Part shown: one piece after another, positions 7,386 to 15,145 of the stretch
How positions within the stretch are numbered: position 1 is the first letter of the stretch
Layout: each line of letters opens with the position of its first letter
Source: an uncultured Eubacteriales bacterium
Lineage (GTDB): Bacteria; Bacillota; Clostridia; Monoglobales; Monoglobaceae
Assembly (NCBI GenBank): GCA_905201285.1
Contig: CAJKNM010000025.1
Location: 1-19,854 of the forward strand
DNA length: 19,854 bases
Reading direction: 5' to 3'
Translations under genes and position numbers: made by a program
The notes under the pieces: generated by a model
What the model saw: the letters and a program-made list of their open reading frames with translations, nothing else
Told to the model about the DNA's origin: nothing
The model's database searches: none

Positions 7386-8468
7386 TTAATTATCATCGTC
7401 ATCTATAGATGATCTGCTCGAACTGCCTGAGCCGCCTGACCTACTTGAACCGCTTGAACCGCTTGAACCGCTTGAACCGCCCGACCTACTTGAACCGCTT
7501 GAGCTGCTCGAGCTGCTCGATTTATCCGAATCACTGTCCGAATTATTTGAGTTTTTTGACTTGTCGGATTTGTCAGACGAATCTGCTTTATCATCATCTT
7601 TTTTTGTTGTTGTCTCGGTGGCCGACAAATCCGCCTGCTTGTATGATATTATTACAAAGACCTCATTCAGCTTTGCAATGTTAGCACACGGTTTAATCGT
7701 CGCCGCTTTTGACATTGTTGAATTTTCATCATAGATACTTTCAACCGTTCCTATAATAAGACCCTTTGGATAGATACCTCCAAGCCCCGATGTTTCGATA
7801 TAATCGCCTTCTTGAATATCAGTATCCCTCGAAATATACCCAAGCCGGCACTTCCCCTCATATCTCAGTTCGGAATTACCCTCTATAATTCCTATTGCCT
7901 TAGAGCGTTTAATAACCGCACCGACTGATGACTGTGGATCGGTTATTGTTATAACCTCAGCCCAGTTGTCACCAACCCTCGAAATCTGACCGACCAGTTC
8001 TCTGTTTGAATTCACAACCGGCTGATTTTCTTTAATTCCGTCGCGGCTTCCCTTGTCTATAGTCAGCGTTGCGTACCAGTCAGACGGGTCTTTAGCCGAA
8101 ACGGACGCTGCCTGCATATTTATATCGGGTTGACCCTTTTGAAGCTTCAGCATCTGACGAAGCTCCGAATTCTCATCTTCTAAACCCTGCATATCATTAA
8201 TCTGTTTCTGTAAATTAGAGTTTTCATTTTTTAGCTTTTCATTTTCGCTCGTCAATGCTTTTACATTTCCGAAGTAGGTCGTTAAACCGCCCAAAAACCT
8301 GCCTATTGACGATATTACCCCCTGCGGTCCCGAAACAATGTCGCCGCCGACGCGCTCCGCTGTTGAGGCCGAACCGCTTTTTGCTCCGAGAGCGCCGATT
8401 GTAATCGCCGCCGCAAGCGTCGCCGCAATTATAAACACAGCAAGTTTATGTTCTTTTATAAATCTCAA
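7386..8468 (-). CDS. mreC: rod shape-determining protein MreC with a Ser/Gly-rich C-terminal tail
   Basis: Membrane-anchored periplasmic-side scaffold that activates PBP2/RodA. It has an N-terminal transmembrane helix (about 9-28), a coiled coil (about 70-112, LTSENEKLKNENSNLQKQI) and the MreC beta-domain (about 115-275; family hallmarks WYATLTIDKGSRDGI and GLGGIYPKGLIIGTV). From about residue 288 to 360 the sequence becomes Asp/Lys/Ser, then Ser/Gly/Arg repeats, ending in DDDDN. The tail is encoded partly by a 9-bp tandem repeat and is not part of the conserved fold. It lies 11 bases downstream of mreB and 24 upstream of mreD. Confidence 0.93.
   Translation of the reverse strand: MRFIKEHKLAVFIIAATLAAAITIGALGAKSGSASTAERVGGDIVSGPQGVISSIGRFLGGLTTYFGNVKALTSENEKLKNENSNLQKQINDMQGLEDENSELRQMLKLQKGQPDINMQAASVSAKDPSDWYATLTIDKGSRDGIKENQPVVNSNRELVGQISRVGDNWAEVITITDPQSSVGAVIKRSKAIGIIEGNSELRYEGKCRLGYISRDTDIQEGDYIETSGLGGIYPKGLIIGTVESIYDENSTMSKAATIKPCANIAKLNEVFVIISYKQADLSATETTTKKDDDKADSSDKSDKSKNSNNSDSDSDKSSSSSSSSGSSRSGGSSGSSGSSGSSRSGGSGSSSRSSIDDDDN
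7444..7479. repeat. 9-bp tandem repeat within the mreC tail
   Basis: Four perfect copies of CTTGAACCG (plus strand), with an imperfect partial copy further right (around 7490-7500) and a divergent GAGCTGCTC run beyond it. On the coding strand they specify Gly-Ser-Ser units. Because the unit is a multiple of three, slippage would change tail length without breaking the frame. Confidence 0.9.
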
Positions 8469-8479
8469 CTAAATCACCT

Positions 8480-9475
8480 TTATCTTCCGAAGATTCCCTT
8501 GCCCTTTTCATTTAGCATAAATTCAGCCGCTCTTGCAGCACCGATTGCTACACACTCAATCGGGTTTTCGGCAATATATACCGGTATTTCGGTATTTATA
8601 TTTATTAATCTGCCAAGTCCGCGAAGCATCGCTCCGCCGCCGGTCAGAACTATGCCGCTTTCGATTATATCGGCTGCAAGTTCAGGCGGCGTTTTTTCAA
8701 GAGTAACCCTCACCGCATCAACTATAGCCTCTGCCGGTTCGCTGAGACAACCTTTTATCTCATCTGTTGTCACCTGAGCCGTTTTAGGCAGACCGGTGAC
8801 CATATCTCTTCCGTTTATCTCTATCCTCTCCCTGTCTATTCCGGAATAGACAGAGCCTATGCTGATTTTTATTCCTTCAGCCGTGCTGTCACCTATTGCA
8901 ACGCTATACTGTTTTTTTACATACTGAGCTATGGCATTATCAAAGCTTGTTCCCGCCGTTCTGATTGAATGTGATTCAACAATCCCGCCGAGTGATACAA
9001 CCGCCGCCTCACATATTCCAGCGCCGATATTTACAACCATACTTCCGTGAGGTGCACCGATATCCACACCACAGCCTGCCGCCGCGGCAAGAGGCGCATC
9101 CATAAGCGCAACCGACTTGATTCCTGCGTTATGTGCCGCCTCATGAACAGCACGGCGCTCAACATCACTTATTCCGCACGGAACAGCTATAACCGCTCTC
9201 ACACCGCCAAACGTTCCTCTATTGACACGCTTCATAAACTGTTTAAGCATAGAAGCCGTCGCGTTAAAACCTGTTATTGCGCCGCCTCTGATCGGCGCAA
9301 CCTCAGCGACGCCCTCAGGCGTTCTTCCGAGCATCGCTTCCTCGCCTATAGCCACAATCTGACCGTTTGTGTTACTCTTTATAACCAATGACGGCTCATT
9401 GAGCAAAACCTCACCGTCTGTATTGCAAATCAAGGTTGTTGCCGTACCTAAATCTATTCCAAAATCAACAGCCAT
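8480..9475 (-). CDS. mreB: MreB-like bacterial actin with substituted catalytic residues
   Basis: Actin-fold cytoskeletal protein; canonical MreB forms ATP-driven membrane filaments that organise wall synthesis. Identity is clear: phosphate-1 loop FGIDLGTATTLI, VVSLGGIVESHSIRTAG, adenine-side TAEGIKISIGS, LTGGGAMLRGLGRLI, and position directly before mreCD-mrdA. Length of 331 aa is normal. Key catalytic positions differ from the family. LIEEPMAAA is LMDAPLAAA (A127 in place of the catalytic Glu). VVDIGGGTTE is VVNIGAGICE (N149 for Asp, A152 for Gly, I154 and C155 for Thr-Thr). The GTANTL loop is GTATTL. I checked these codons in the DNA, and the frame is intact throughout. It is therefore probably a folded, expressed protein with impaired ATP hydrolysis. 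A canonical MreB/Mbl may exist elsewhere in the genome. Confidence 0.9.
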   Translation of the reverse strand: MAVDFGIDLGTATTLICNTDGEVLLNEPSLVIKSNTNGQIVAIGEEAMLGRTPEGVAEVAPIRGGAITGFNATASMLKQFMKRVNRGTFGGVRAVIAVPCGISDVERRAVHEAAHNAGIKSVALMDAPLAAAAGCGVDIGAPHGSMVVNIGAGICEAAVVSLGGIVESHSIRTAGTSFDNAIAQYVKKQYSVAIGDSTAEGIKISIGSVYSGIDRERIEINGRDMVTGLPKTAQVTTDEIKGCLSEPAEAIVDAVRVTLEKTPPELAADIIESGIVLTGGGAMLRGLGRLININTEIPVYIAENPIECVAIGAARAAEFMLNEKGKGIFGR

Positions 9476-9492
9476 TGTCTTCCTCCTGTCTG

Positions 9493-10074
9493 TTAAAACA
9501 ACTCATAACCAAATTCTTCTTTTAACACCTGACCCAGCTTACAAAGCGGCAGCCCGACAACATTAAAATAGTCGCCTTTTATATTTTCCACAAACAAAGC
9601 ACCGATATTTTGAATTCCGTATGCCCCCGCCTTATCCATCGGTTCGCCGGTCTTTATATATTTAATAATTTCATCATCCGTCAGGTGTCTGAAATTAACA
9701 ACCGTCCGCTCAAATCCACAATAACTTTTTTGAGTCTTATTGTCTATTACAGCAAGCCCGGTACAAACATGATGGTCACGGCCGGAAAGCATATGAAGCA
9801 TCTCTGACGCTTCCGCTCCGTTTGCCGGCTTTCCCAAAATCTTTCCGTCGATAAACACAACTGTATCCGCCCCTATAATCAGGGCTTCAGCGTCGGTCTT
9901 TTCCGACACATTTCTCGCTTTCTGCATAGCTAAGCGCTGAACCGTTTCCTCCGGAGTTATGCCCTCTTCGATAACCTCTTCGGAATCATCCGAAATTATT
10001 TCAAAATCATCAACAAAACCCGACAAAAGCTCTCTTCGTCTGGGAGATTTTGATGCCAGAACTATTTTTCGCAT
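9493..10074 (-). CDS. maf: Maf-family nucleoside triphosphate pyrophosphatase
   Basis: House-cleaning pyrophosphatase that hydrolyses dTTP/UTP or modified nucleotides to monophosphates. It was historically called septum-formation inhibitor Maf. The N-terminal signature LASKSPRRRELL (S8-R13), IIGADTVVFIDGKILGKP (catalytic D70) and GREPMDKAGAY-like TGEPMDKAGAYGIQ are all present. Length of 193 aa is standard. AGGAG with an A-rich spacer precedes the ATG. Its position directly before mreB matches the maf-mreBCD neighbourhood known in Bacillus, though radC, which usually intervenes there, is absent. Confidence 0.94.
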   Translation of the reverse strand: MRKIVLASKSPRRRELLSGFVDDFEIISDDSEEVIEEGITPEETVQRLAMQKARNVSEKTDAEALIIGADTVVFIDGKILGKPANGAEASEMLHMLSGRDHHVCTGLAVIDNKTQKSYCGFERTVVNFRHLTDDEIIKYIKTGEPMDKAGAYGIQNIGALFVENIKGDYFNVVGLPLCKLGQVLKEEFGYELF

Positions 10075-10106
10075 TTTTTTATCTCCTATTAATCAATAAT
10101 CTAAAC

Positions 10107-10544
10107 TCAGATACCGGTAGAGCCAAATCCGCCGATTCCGCGCTCGGTATCGTCAAGGCTTTCTGCACTGACAAGCCTTGCCTTCTCAACCGGCAGAAAA
10201 ACAAGCTGTGCAATCCTGTCGCCCGAGTTTATTGTAAAATTCTTATCCGATACGTTAATAACCGCGGCTTTCAGTTCGCCTGTATAGTCCGTATCAATCA
10301 CGCCCACACAGTTACACATCGTTATTCCGCTTCTGAGCGAAAGACCGGACCGCGGAAAAACAAACGCACCCCAGCCATCGGGAATTTGTATTGCAAGCCC
10401 GGTCGGAACAGCGACTCTCTCTCCCGGCTTCACCACAACAGGCTCATCCAAAGCGGCGGCCAAATCCATTCCGAGGCTGCCGTCCGTCGCATATTTCGGT
10501 TCGGTCGCCTTGTCCGATAAATATTTTATTTTCACATCTATCAT
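10107..10544 (-). CDS. dut: deoxyuridine 5'-triphosphate nucleotidohydrolase (dUTPase)
   Basis: Trimeric dUTPase that converts dUTP to dUMP and pyrophosphate, keeping uracil out of DNA and feeding dTMP synthesis. The five conserved motifs appear in order: SLGMDLAAAL, PRSGLSLRSG, GVIDTDYTGELKA (catalytic Asp), GDRIAQLVFLPV and the C-terminal arm RGIGGFGSTG. I place the start at the ATG of MIDVKIKYLS (10542-10544). It has AAGAAGGGA nine bases upstream and gives a typical 145 aa. A longer frame reaching 10622 would overlap the upstream gene and has no support. Confidence 0.95.
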   Translation of the reverse strand: MIDVKIKYLSDKATEPKYATDGSLGMDLAAALDEPVVVKPGERVAVPTGLAIQIPDGWGAFVFPRSGLSLRSGITMCNCVGVIDTDYTGELKAAVINVSDKNFTINSGDRIAQLVFLPVEKARLVSAESLDDTERGIGGFGSTGI

Positions 10545-10572
10545 AGATAACATTCCCTTCTTTTCAGCGCTC

Positions 10573-12627
10573 TTACGCAAGCGCACCTTTAAACATTCTG
10601 AGTCGCGTAAATTCAAGGTCATTCACCGCATCGCCGCTTAAGTATGAACGACAAATTTTTTCGGTAAATTCAGCATTTTCAACGGTGAACATCAATTTTA
10701 GAAAATCTGCACCGATTTTTAATAAATCGTCTTTTTTATCCGCCATATACAACGGAACAGAATTTAAAACCACACTCCGACAGGCATTCCCGTCTTTGAT
10801 AATCGGAAATTCCGTACCCGTTCGGTCCGTCATATAGCCTATGCCGTCACACGGACACTTCTTCATATTCTTCAAAATGCAATTTTCGGTAATCATCAAC
10901 GGAATCCTTCCGTAAACAATTACCTCACATTCAGAGGATTTTTTTATATCCCTCATTTGTCCGAGATTCAGCTCGGTCGAAAGGCATATACAATGCGCCC
11001 CCATTTCACTCAGCTTTTTGAACGAATAACTGTTGGTGATATTCATCCTGTGTGAGGCATAAACCTCAAACCCGTCAGATAACTCTAAACCGTCAACGGT
11101 TGAAATTTCGACCTTTTCAAACCCCGATTTTTTTAGGTCAGACAGACATTTTTTGACCCTGATACGCTCCTCGCCGCGGATAATCACGGGCAAGGTCAAA
11201 ACTATTCGTTTATTCTCTTTTTTCAGTTCTTCAACATTCTCAGCCGCGATATGCACAGGTACATATATTCTTTCAAAACAAAACCGACAAGCGGCTCTGA
11301 ACTGTTCCATCGTCAAAACCGAGCACGAATATGCTCCCCTTTCGGAATGGTCTGTTTCGGGAAGCCGAGGGCCTTCCGCAATGCGTTTATTTTTATATCT
11401 TAATATAATTTCATTTTCAAGCTTCCCGGCACAGATTCTGCGAAGCTCGTTCAGCTGTGACACCGCCATAAACGGCCGGCCGTTTAATTTGACCTCGGTT
11501 TTAACAGCCGTAAAAGCCGTATCCCCCATCTTGCTCAGCCGAGCCTTAACGTCATTGACCTCAAGCGGTCGTTTTTCGGCTTGCCCGACAATAATATCAC
11601 CATATTCAGATGCAGAATTTTCACCACAGGTCATCCGAATAAACGGCTTTTCTCCCTCTGAAATTTCTGCATATATTTCTATCGGCCGCCTGCGTGATGA
11701 TTTTTCAGCAGGTTCGGAGTCGGTTTTTAAATATGGATTATCGGGCTTGTCAAACGCAAACATCGCCGTTCCCTTTTTATCCGTAAAATATCCGTCGGTC
11801 AATCCTCCGCGGAAAAATATACGGTTCAGCGTGTCAATCTCGCCTTTATCCGGCTGTCTTTTTTCATCAATCAGCCTCCGATAAATGGAAACAACGGTCG
11901 AAACGTACTGCTCACCCTTCATTCTGCCCTCAATTTTGAGCGAAGCAACGCCCATATTCTGAAGGCTTTCCAAATGCTCGGCAAGCAACATATCTTTAAG
12001 GCTTAAATAAAATTTTTCGTCTTTTCCGCCTGATGAATACGGAAGCCTGCACGGCTGAGCACATCTTCCTCTGTTTCCGCTTCTGCCGCCGATTACACTG
12101 CTCATCAGGCATTGTCCCGAATAGCACATACACATTGCCCCGTGAACAAACACCTCAGTTTCAGCCGAAGCATTCTCGGTTATATAACGTATTTCGTTTT
12201 CTGACAGCTCACGTGACAAAACAACCCGACAAACGCCTTCCTCTTCAAGCGTTTTAACTCCGCCAAGTGAATGAACAGTCATCTGTGTGCTTGCGTGAAC
12301 CTCAATATCGGGCGAAAGCTTCTTCACATACTCCATTATGCCCAAATCCTGAACAATAACGCCATCCGCCCCGGCACGTGTAATCAACTTAATAAACCTT
12401 TCGAGTTCACTAAACTCTCTGTCATATATCAGCGTGTTTACTGTCACATAGACGCGAACTCCGCGCAGATGACAATAATCAACCGCTCTGAATATTTCCT
12501 CATCGGTGAGGTTCCCGGCAAAGCTTCGGGCTCCGAAGGCCTGTCCGGCAAAGTATACCGCGTCAGCACCGCTGTTCACCGCGGCAATAACACAATCAAA
12601 AGTACCCGCAGGGGCAAGAAGCTCCAT
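10573..12627 (-). CDS. peptidase U32 family protein (YhbU/RlhA-like) with C-terminal extension
   Basis: U32 proteins include secreted collagenase-like proteases and the E. coli enzymes involved in hydroxylating 23S rRNA (RlhA) or tRNA (TrhP). Here the N-terminal TIM-barrel-like domain starts MELLAPAGTFDCVIAAVNSGADAVYF. The U32 signature with clustered cysteines lies at 166-193 (C166, C168, C173, C189, C193), consistent with an iron-sulfur or metal site. The remaining ~400 residues match the longer clostridial form with a DUF3656-type C-terminal region. There is no signal peptide, so an intracellular RNA-modifying role is more likely than protein digestion; that is inference. GAGGTG precedes the ATG. 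The neighbours are zapA and dut. Confidence 0.88.
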   Translation of the reverse strand: MELLAPAGTFDCVIAAVNSGADAVYFAGQAFGARSFAGNLTDEEIFRAVDYCHLRGVRVYVTVNTLIYDREFSELERFIKLITRAGADGVIVQDLGIMEYVKKLSPDIEVHASTQMTVHSLGGVKTLEEEGVCRVVLSRELSENEIRYITENASAETEVFVHGAMCMCYSGQCLMSSVIGGRSGNRGRCAQPCRLPYSSGGKDEKFYLSLKDMLLAEHLESLQNMGVASLKIEGRMKGEQYVSTVVSIYRRLIDEKRQPDKGEIDTLNRIFFRGGLTDGYFTDKKGTAMFAFDKPDNPYLKTDSEPAEKSSRRRPIEIYAEISEGEKPFIRMTCGENSASEYGDIIVGQAEKRPLEVNDVKARLSKMGDTAFTAVKTEVKLNGRPFMAVSQLNELRRICAGKLENEIILRYKNKRIAEGPRLPETDHSERGAYSCSVLTMEQFRAACRFCFERIYVPVHIAAENVEELKKENKRIVLTLPVIIRGEERIRVKKCLSDLKKSGFEKVEISTVDGLELSDGFEVYASHRMNITNSYSFKKLSEMGAHCICLSTELNLGQMRDIKKSSECEVIVYGRIPLMITENCILKNMKKCPCDGIGYMTDRTGTEFPIIKDGNACRSVVLNSVPLYMADKKDDLLKIGADFLKLMFTVENAEFTEKICRSYLSGDAVNDLEFTRLRMFKGALA

Positions 12628-12670
12628 ATCGGTAACACCTCGTTTTTAACTGATAATTCAGTTTTTTAAT

Positions 12671-13087
12671 TTACGCCTGTTTGTCAGCCGCCCCGCGAAG
12701 CGCAGCGGTTGTGCGGCGGACGCTTGACAGTTCGGTTTCACGCTTTGCAAGCTCAATCTGAAGCTTGTGAACATCCTCGCGAAGCTTCTCAACCTCAAGC
12801 CGCTTTGCCTCAAGCTCACTTCCGAGGCCTTTTGCCTCTTCTATATACCCCTTAAGCTCAACACGAAGGTTATCCATAACGCCCTCATTCTTTAAACAGT
12901 CATCGGCTAAGTTGACCGCCGTAAGCACAGCCTTCATAGCCGTACTGAGCTGAGGTGCACCCTCGGATATTTGATTCATACGCTTGTTTACCAAAAGCGC
13001 AACACGCTGAACATACTCCTCAGGCTCATTTGTGACAAGGGTATACTCAATATTGTTAATTTTAACTTCAACTTTTTTGCTTTCCAT
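12671..13087 (-). CDS. zapA: cell division protein ZapA
   Basis: Small FtsZ-ring-associated protein that bundles FtsZ filaments. The N-terminal domain KKVEVKINNIEYTL...EEYVQRVALLVNKRMNQI matches ZapA. The C-terminal two-thirds is a heptad-rich coiled coil (LEAKRLEVEKLREDVHKL). The start is chosen at ATG 13085-13087 because AAAGGAGG lies 7 bases upstream; an in-frame ATG at 13109-13111 would put that ribosome binding site inside the gene. The resulting 138 aa is on the long side for ZapA because of the extended coil. It sits between a Nudix hydrolase and the U32 gene in the same operon as mreBCD, linking division and elongation genes. Confidence 0.88.
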   Translation of the reverse strand: MESKKVEVKINNIEYTLVTNEPEEYVQRVALLVNKRMNQISEGAPQLSTAMKAVLTAVNLADDCLKNEGVMDNLRVELKGYIEEAKGLGSELEAKRLEVEKLREDVHKLQIELAKRETELSSVRRTTAALRGAADKQA

Positions 13088-13112
13088 GACCGAGCCTCCT
13101 TTGGCAGCCATT

Positions 13113-13643
13113 TTATCTCATCATATTATATTTAAGAATTCCGAATACCGATTTAGCATCGTTTATCTCTCCGTCCATAACCATTTTAAGAGCGGTATCA
13201 AACGGAACCTTTTTTACATCCAAAAATTCATCGTCATCCGGATGGGTTTCGCCCTGAGTCAGCTCCTTCGCCAAATATACATGAGTAACCTCATCGGTAA
13301 ACCCCGGTGACGGATATATGAATCCCATATAGTCAAACACCTTTGCCGAAAGGCCGGTCTCCTCTTCAAGCTCACGTATGCCACAGGTTCTGTGATGCTC
13401 ACCCGGGTCAAGCTTCCCGGCCGGGATTTCATAAATTGCCTTATCGAGCGGCTTTCTGTATTGTTCAACAAGAATAATTTCGTCCTTGTCGGTTATCGCA
13501 ACAATTCCCACACCGCCGGGGTGTTCAACAAGCTCCCGTGTCGCAACCGAACCGTCGGGCATCTCAACTCTATCAACCTTAACCTTTATAATTCTGCCCT
13601 CAAAGACTTTTTCGGACGAAACGGTTTTTTCTTCATAAATCAT
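13113..13643 (-). CDS. nudF: Nudix hydrolase, ADP-ribose pyrophosphatase type
   Basis: Cleaves ADP-ribose (and related nucleoside diphosphate sugars) to AMP and ribose 5-phosphate. A perfect Nudix box GX5EX7REUXEEXGU spans about residues 76-98 (GKLDPGE...RELEEETGL). It is preceded by the NudF-type VEQYRKPLDKAIYEIPAG and followed by YPSPGFTDEVTHVYLA, which distinguishes the ADP-ribose subfamily. Length of 176 aa is typical. AAAGGAG lies about ten bases upstream. It heads the run leading to zapA and mreB. Its leader holds a large nested inverted repeat directly touching the ribosome binding site (see 13653-13716). Confidence 0.92.
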   Translation of the reverse strand: MIYEEKTVSSEKVFEGRIIKVKVDRVEMPDGSVATRELVEHPGGVGIVAITDKDEIILVEQYRKPLDKAIYEIPAGKLDPGEHHRTCGIRELEEETGLSAKVFDYMGFIYPSPGFTDEVTHVYLAKELTQGETHPDDDEFLDVKKVPFDTALKMVMDGEINDAKSVFGILKYNMMR

Positions 13644-13652
13644 AAACCAAAA

Positions 13653-13716
13653 CTCCTTTCCGGAATATATAATGAAAAACTCCGCAAGGAGCGGGGGTAT
13701 TCATTATATATTCCGG
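13653..13716 (-). promoter_or_regulatory. nested inverted repeat abutting the nudF ribosome binding site
   Basis: A perfect 16-bp inverted repeat (arms 13660-13675 and 13701-13716, CCGGAATATATAATGA and its complement) encloses 25 bases. In the loop, on the RNA strand, CUCC UUGC GGAG forms a small hairpin followed by UUUUU. The nudF Shine-Dalgarno AAGGAG (13653-13658) begins two bases beyond the outer stem, and the loop contains the exact complement CUCCUU (13686-13691). Alternative pairings could therefore expose or hide the ribosome binding site, or terminate transcription. This regulatory role is inference; the repeat itself is certain. Confidence 0.6.
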
Positions 13717-13748
13717 CTGTCTGCGGACGAGAACGCCCGCAAACAGCC
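13715..13748 (-). terminator. strong hairpin after gdhA, possible terminator
   Basis: On the minus-strand RNA, two 15-base arms pair fully (two G-U wobbles) around a UUCU tetraloop, starting GGCUGUUUGCGG. It lies about 25 bases after the gdhA stop. No U-tract follows directly, because the next bases are the arm of the second inverted repeat. It may be an mRNA 3'-end stabiliser or processing site rather than a classical terminator. Confidence 0.55.
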
Positions 13749-13773
13749 GACAAATTCGATATTTCAAATATTA

Positions 13774-15120
13774 TTAAACAATACCGTGAGCCATCATTGA
13801 ATCAGCAACCTTCTTAAATCCTGCAATGTTAGCACCGATAACAAGGTTACCCTCGTGACCGTACTCTTTTGCAGCAGAGCTGGTCTTTGCATAGATGTCT
13901 TCCATAATATTTTTAAGCTTAGCGTCAACTTCTTCAAATGTCCATGAATAACGCATACTGTTCTGGCACATTTCAAGAGCAGATGTAGCAACACCGCCTG
14001 CGTTTGCAGCCTTCGCCGGGCCAAAGAGAACGCCTGCATTCTGAAGCTCAGCAATAGCCTCGGGAGTTGAAGGCATATTAGCACCCTCGCCTACAGCGAA
14101 GCAGCCGTTTGCGATAAGAGCCTTAGCACCCTCAACATCAAGCTCGTTCTGGGTTGCGCAAGGCAGAGCAATGTCGCACTTAACTGTCCAGATACCCTTA
14201 CAGCCTTCGTGATACTCAGCTGACGGATGGCTTGCTGCATACTCCTTGATTCTCTTTCTCTCAACCTCTTTAAGCTGTTTAACAGCCGCAAGGTCAATAC
14301 CGTTCTCATCTACTATATAGCCGTTTGAATCCGACATAGCGATAACCTTTGCACCAAGTTCAGTAGCCTTTTCAACCGCATAGATAGCAACGTTACCCGA
14401 ACCCGAAACAACAACGGTCTTATCCTTGAATGACTTTCCGTTATCCTTCAGCATAGCATCTGTGAAGTAGCAGAGACCGTAACCGGTAGCCTCGGTTCTC
14501 GCAAGGCTTCCGCCATAGGTCAGACCCTTACCGGTAAGAACGCCGGTGAACTCGTTACGAAGTCTCTTATACTGACCGTAAAGATAACCGATTTCTCTTC
14601 CGCCGACACCAATGTCACCGGCAGGAACGTCGGTATCTGCACCGATGTGCTTAGAAAGCTCTGTCATAAAGCTCTGGCAGAAACGCATAACCTCTGCGTC
14701 TGACTTACCCTTCGGGTCAAAGTCACTTCCGCCCTTACCGCCGCCGATAGGAAGACCGGTAAGTGAATTTTTAAGAATCTGTTCAAAGCCGAGGAACTTA
14801 ATGATTCCGAGGTATACCGACGGATGGAAACGGAGGCCGCCCTTATACGGACCTATCGCACTGTTAAACTGAACACGGAAACCTCTGTTTACCTGAACCT
14901 TTCCGTTGTCATCAACCCAGGGAACGCGGAATGTGATAATTCTTTCCGGCTCTACCAGTCTTTCGATAAGGCCTGCCTTTTCATATTCAGGGTGCTTTTC
15001 GATTACAGACTCAAGAGATTCAAGAACCTCTTCTACCGCCTGTAAGAACTCAGGCTCATTCTTGTCTCTTGCCTGAACCTTTTCAAACACCTTTTTAAGA
15101 TATTCATTTTTAATTGCCAT
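13774..15120 (-). CDS. gdhA: NADP-specific glutamate dehydrogenase
   Basis: Catalyses reductive amination of 2-oxoglutarate with ammonia and NADPH to glutamate. Hexameric bacterial class-I form: catalytic Lys129 in PIGGGKGGSDFDPKG, Asp169 in DVPAGDIGVGGREIG, and the nucleotide fold SGSGNVAIYAVEKA. The MSDSNGYIVD segment carries Ser at the end of the second strand, as in NADP-preferring enzymes. The start is set at ATG 15118-15120, which has AAGGAGAGG six bases upstream and gives 448 aa, matching E. coli GdhA (447). An in-frame ATG 36 bases upstream would add a segment made from the ribosome binding site. It lies 104 bases after nfnB. A leader hairpin occurs at 15146-15176, and I could not identify a convincing promoter in the gap. 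Confidence 0.95.
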   Translation of the reverse strand: MAIKNEYLKKVFEKVQARDKNEPEFLQAVEEVLESLESVIEKHPEYEKAGLIERLVEPERIITFRVPWVDDNGKVQVNRGFRVQFNSAIGPYKGGLRFHPSVYLGIIKFLGFEQILKNSLTGLPIGGGKGGSDFDPKGKSDAEVMRFCQSFMTELSKHIGADTDVPAGDIGVGGREIGYLYGQYKRLRNEFTGVLTGKGLTYGGSLARTEATGYGLCYFTDAMLKDNGKSFKDKTVVVSGSGNVAIYAVEKATELGAKVIAMSDSNGYIVDENGIDLAAVKQLKEVERKRIKEYAASHPSAEYHEGCKGIWTVKCDIALPCATQNELDVEGAKALIANGCFAVGEGANMPSTPEAIAELQNAGVLFGPAKAANAGGVATSALEMCQNSMRYSWTFEEVDAKLKNIMEDIYAKTSSAAKEYGHEGNLVIGANIAGFKKVADSMMAHGIV

Positions 15121-15145
15121 TTCTGACCTCTCCTTTTGTTGCATT

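Noticed and set aside
7444..7520. Possible CRISPR-like array
   Set aside because: The 9-bp units are directly adjacent with no spacers and lie inside the mreC coding frame.
10050..10520. 156-aa plus-strand frame over dut
   Set aside because: Antisense to dut, whose five dUTPase motifs are unambiguous.
11153..11884. 243-aa plus-strand open frame
   Set aside because: It is antisense to the U32 gene, has no family motifs or good ribosome binding site, and its composition mirrors the opposite strand.
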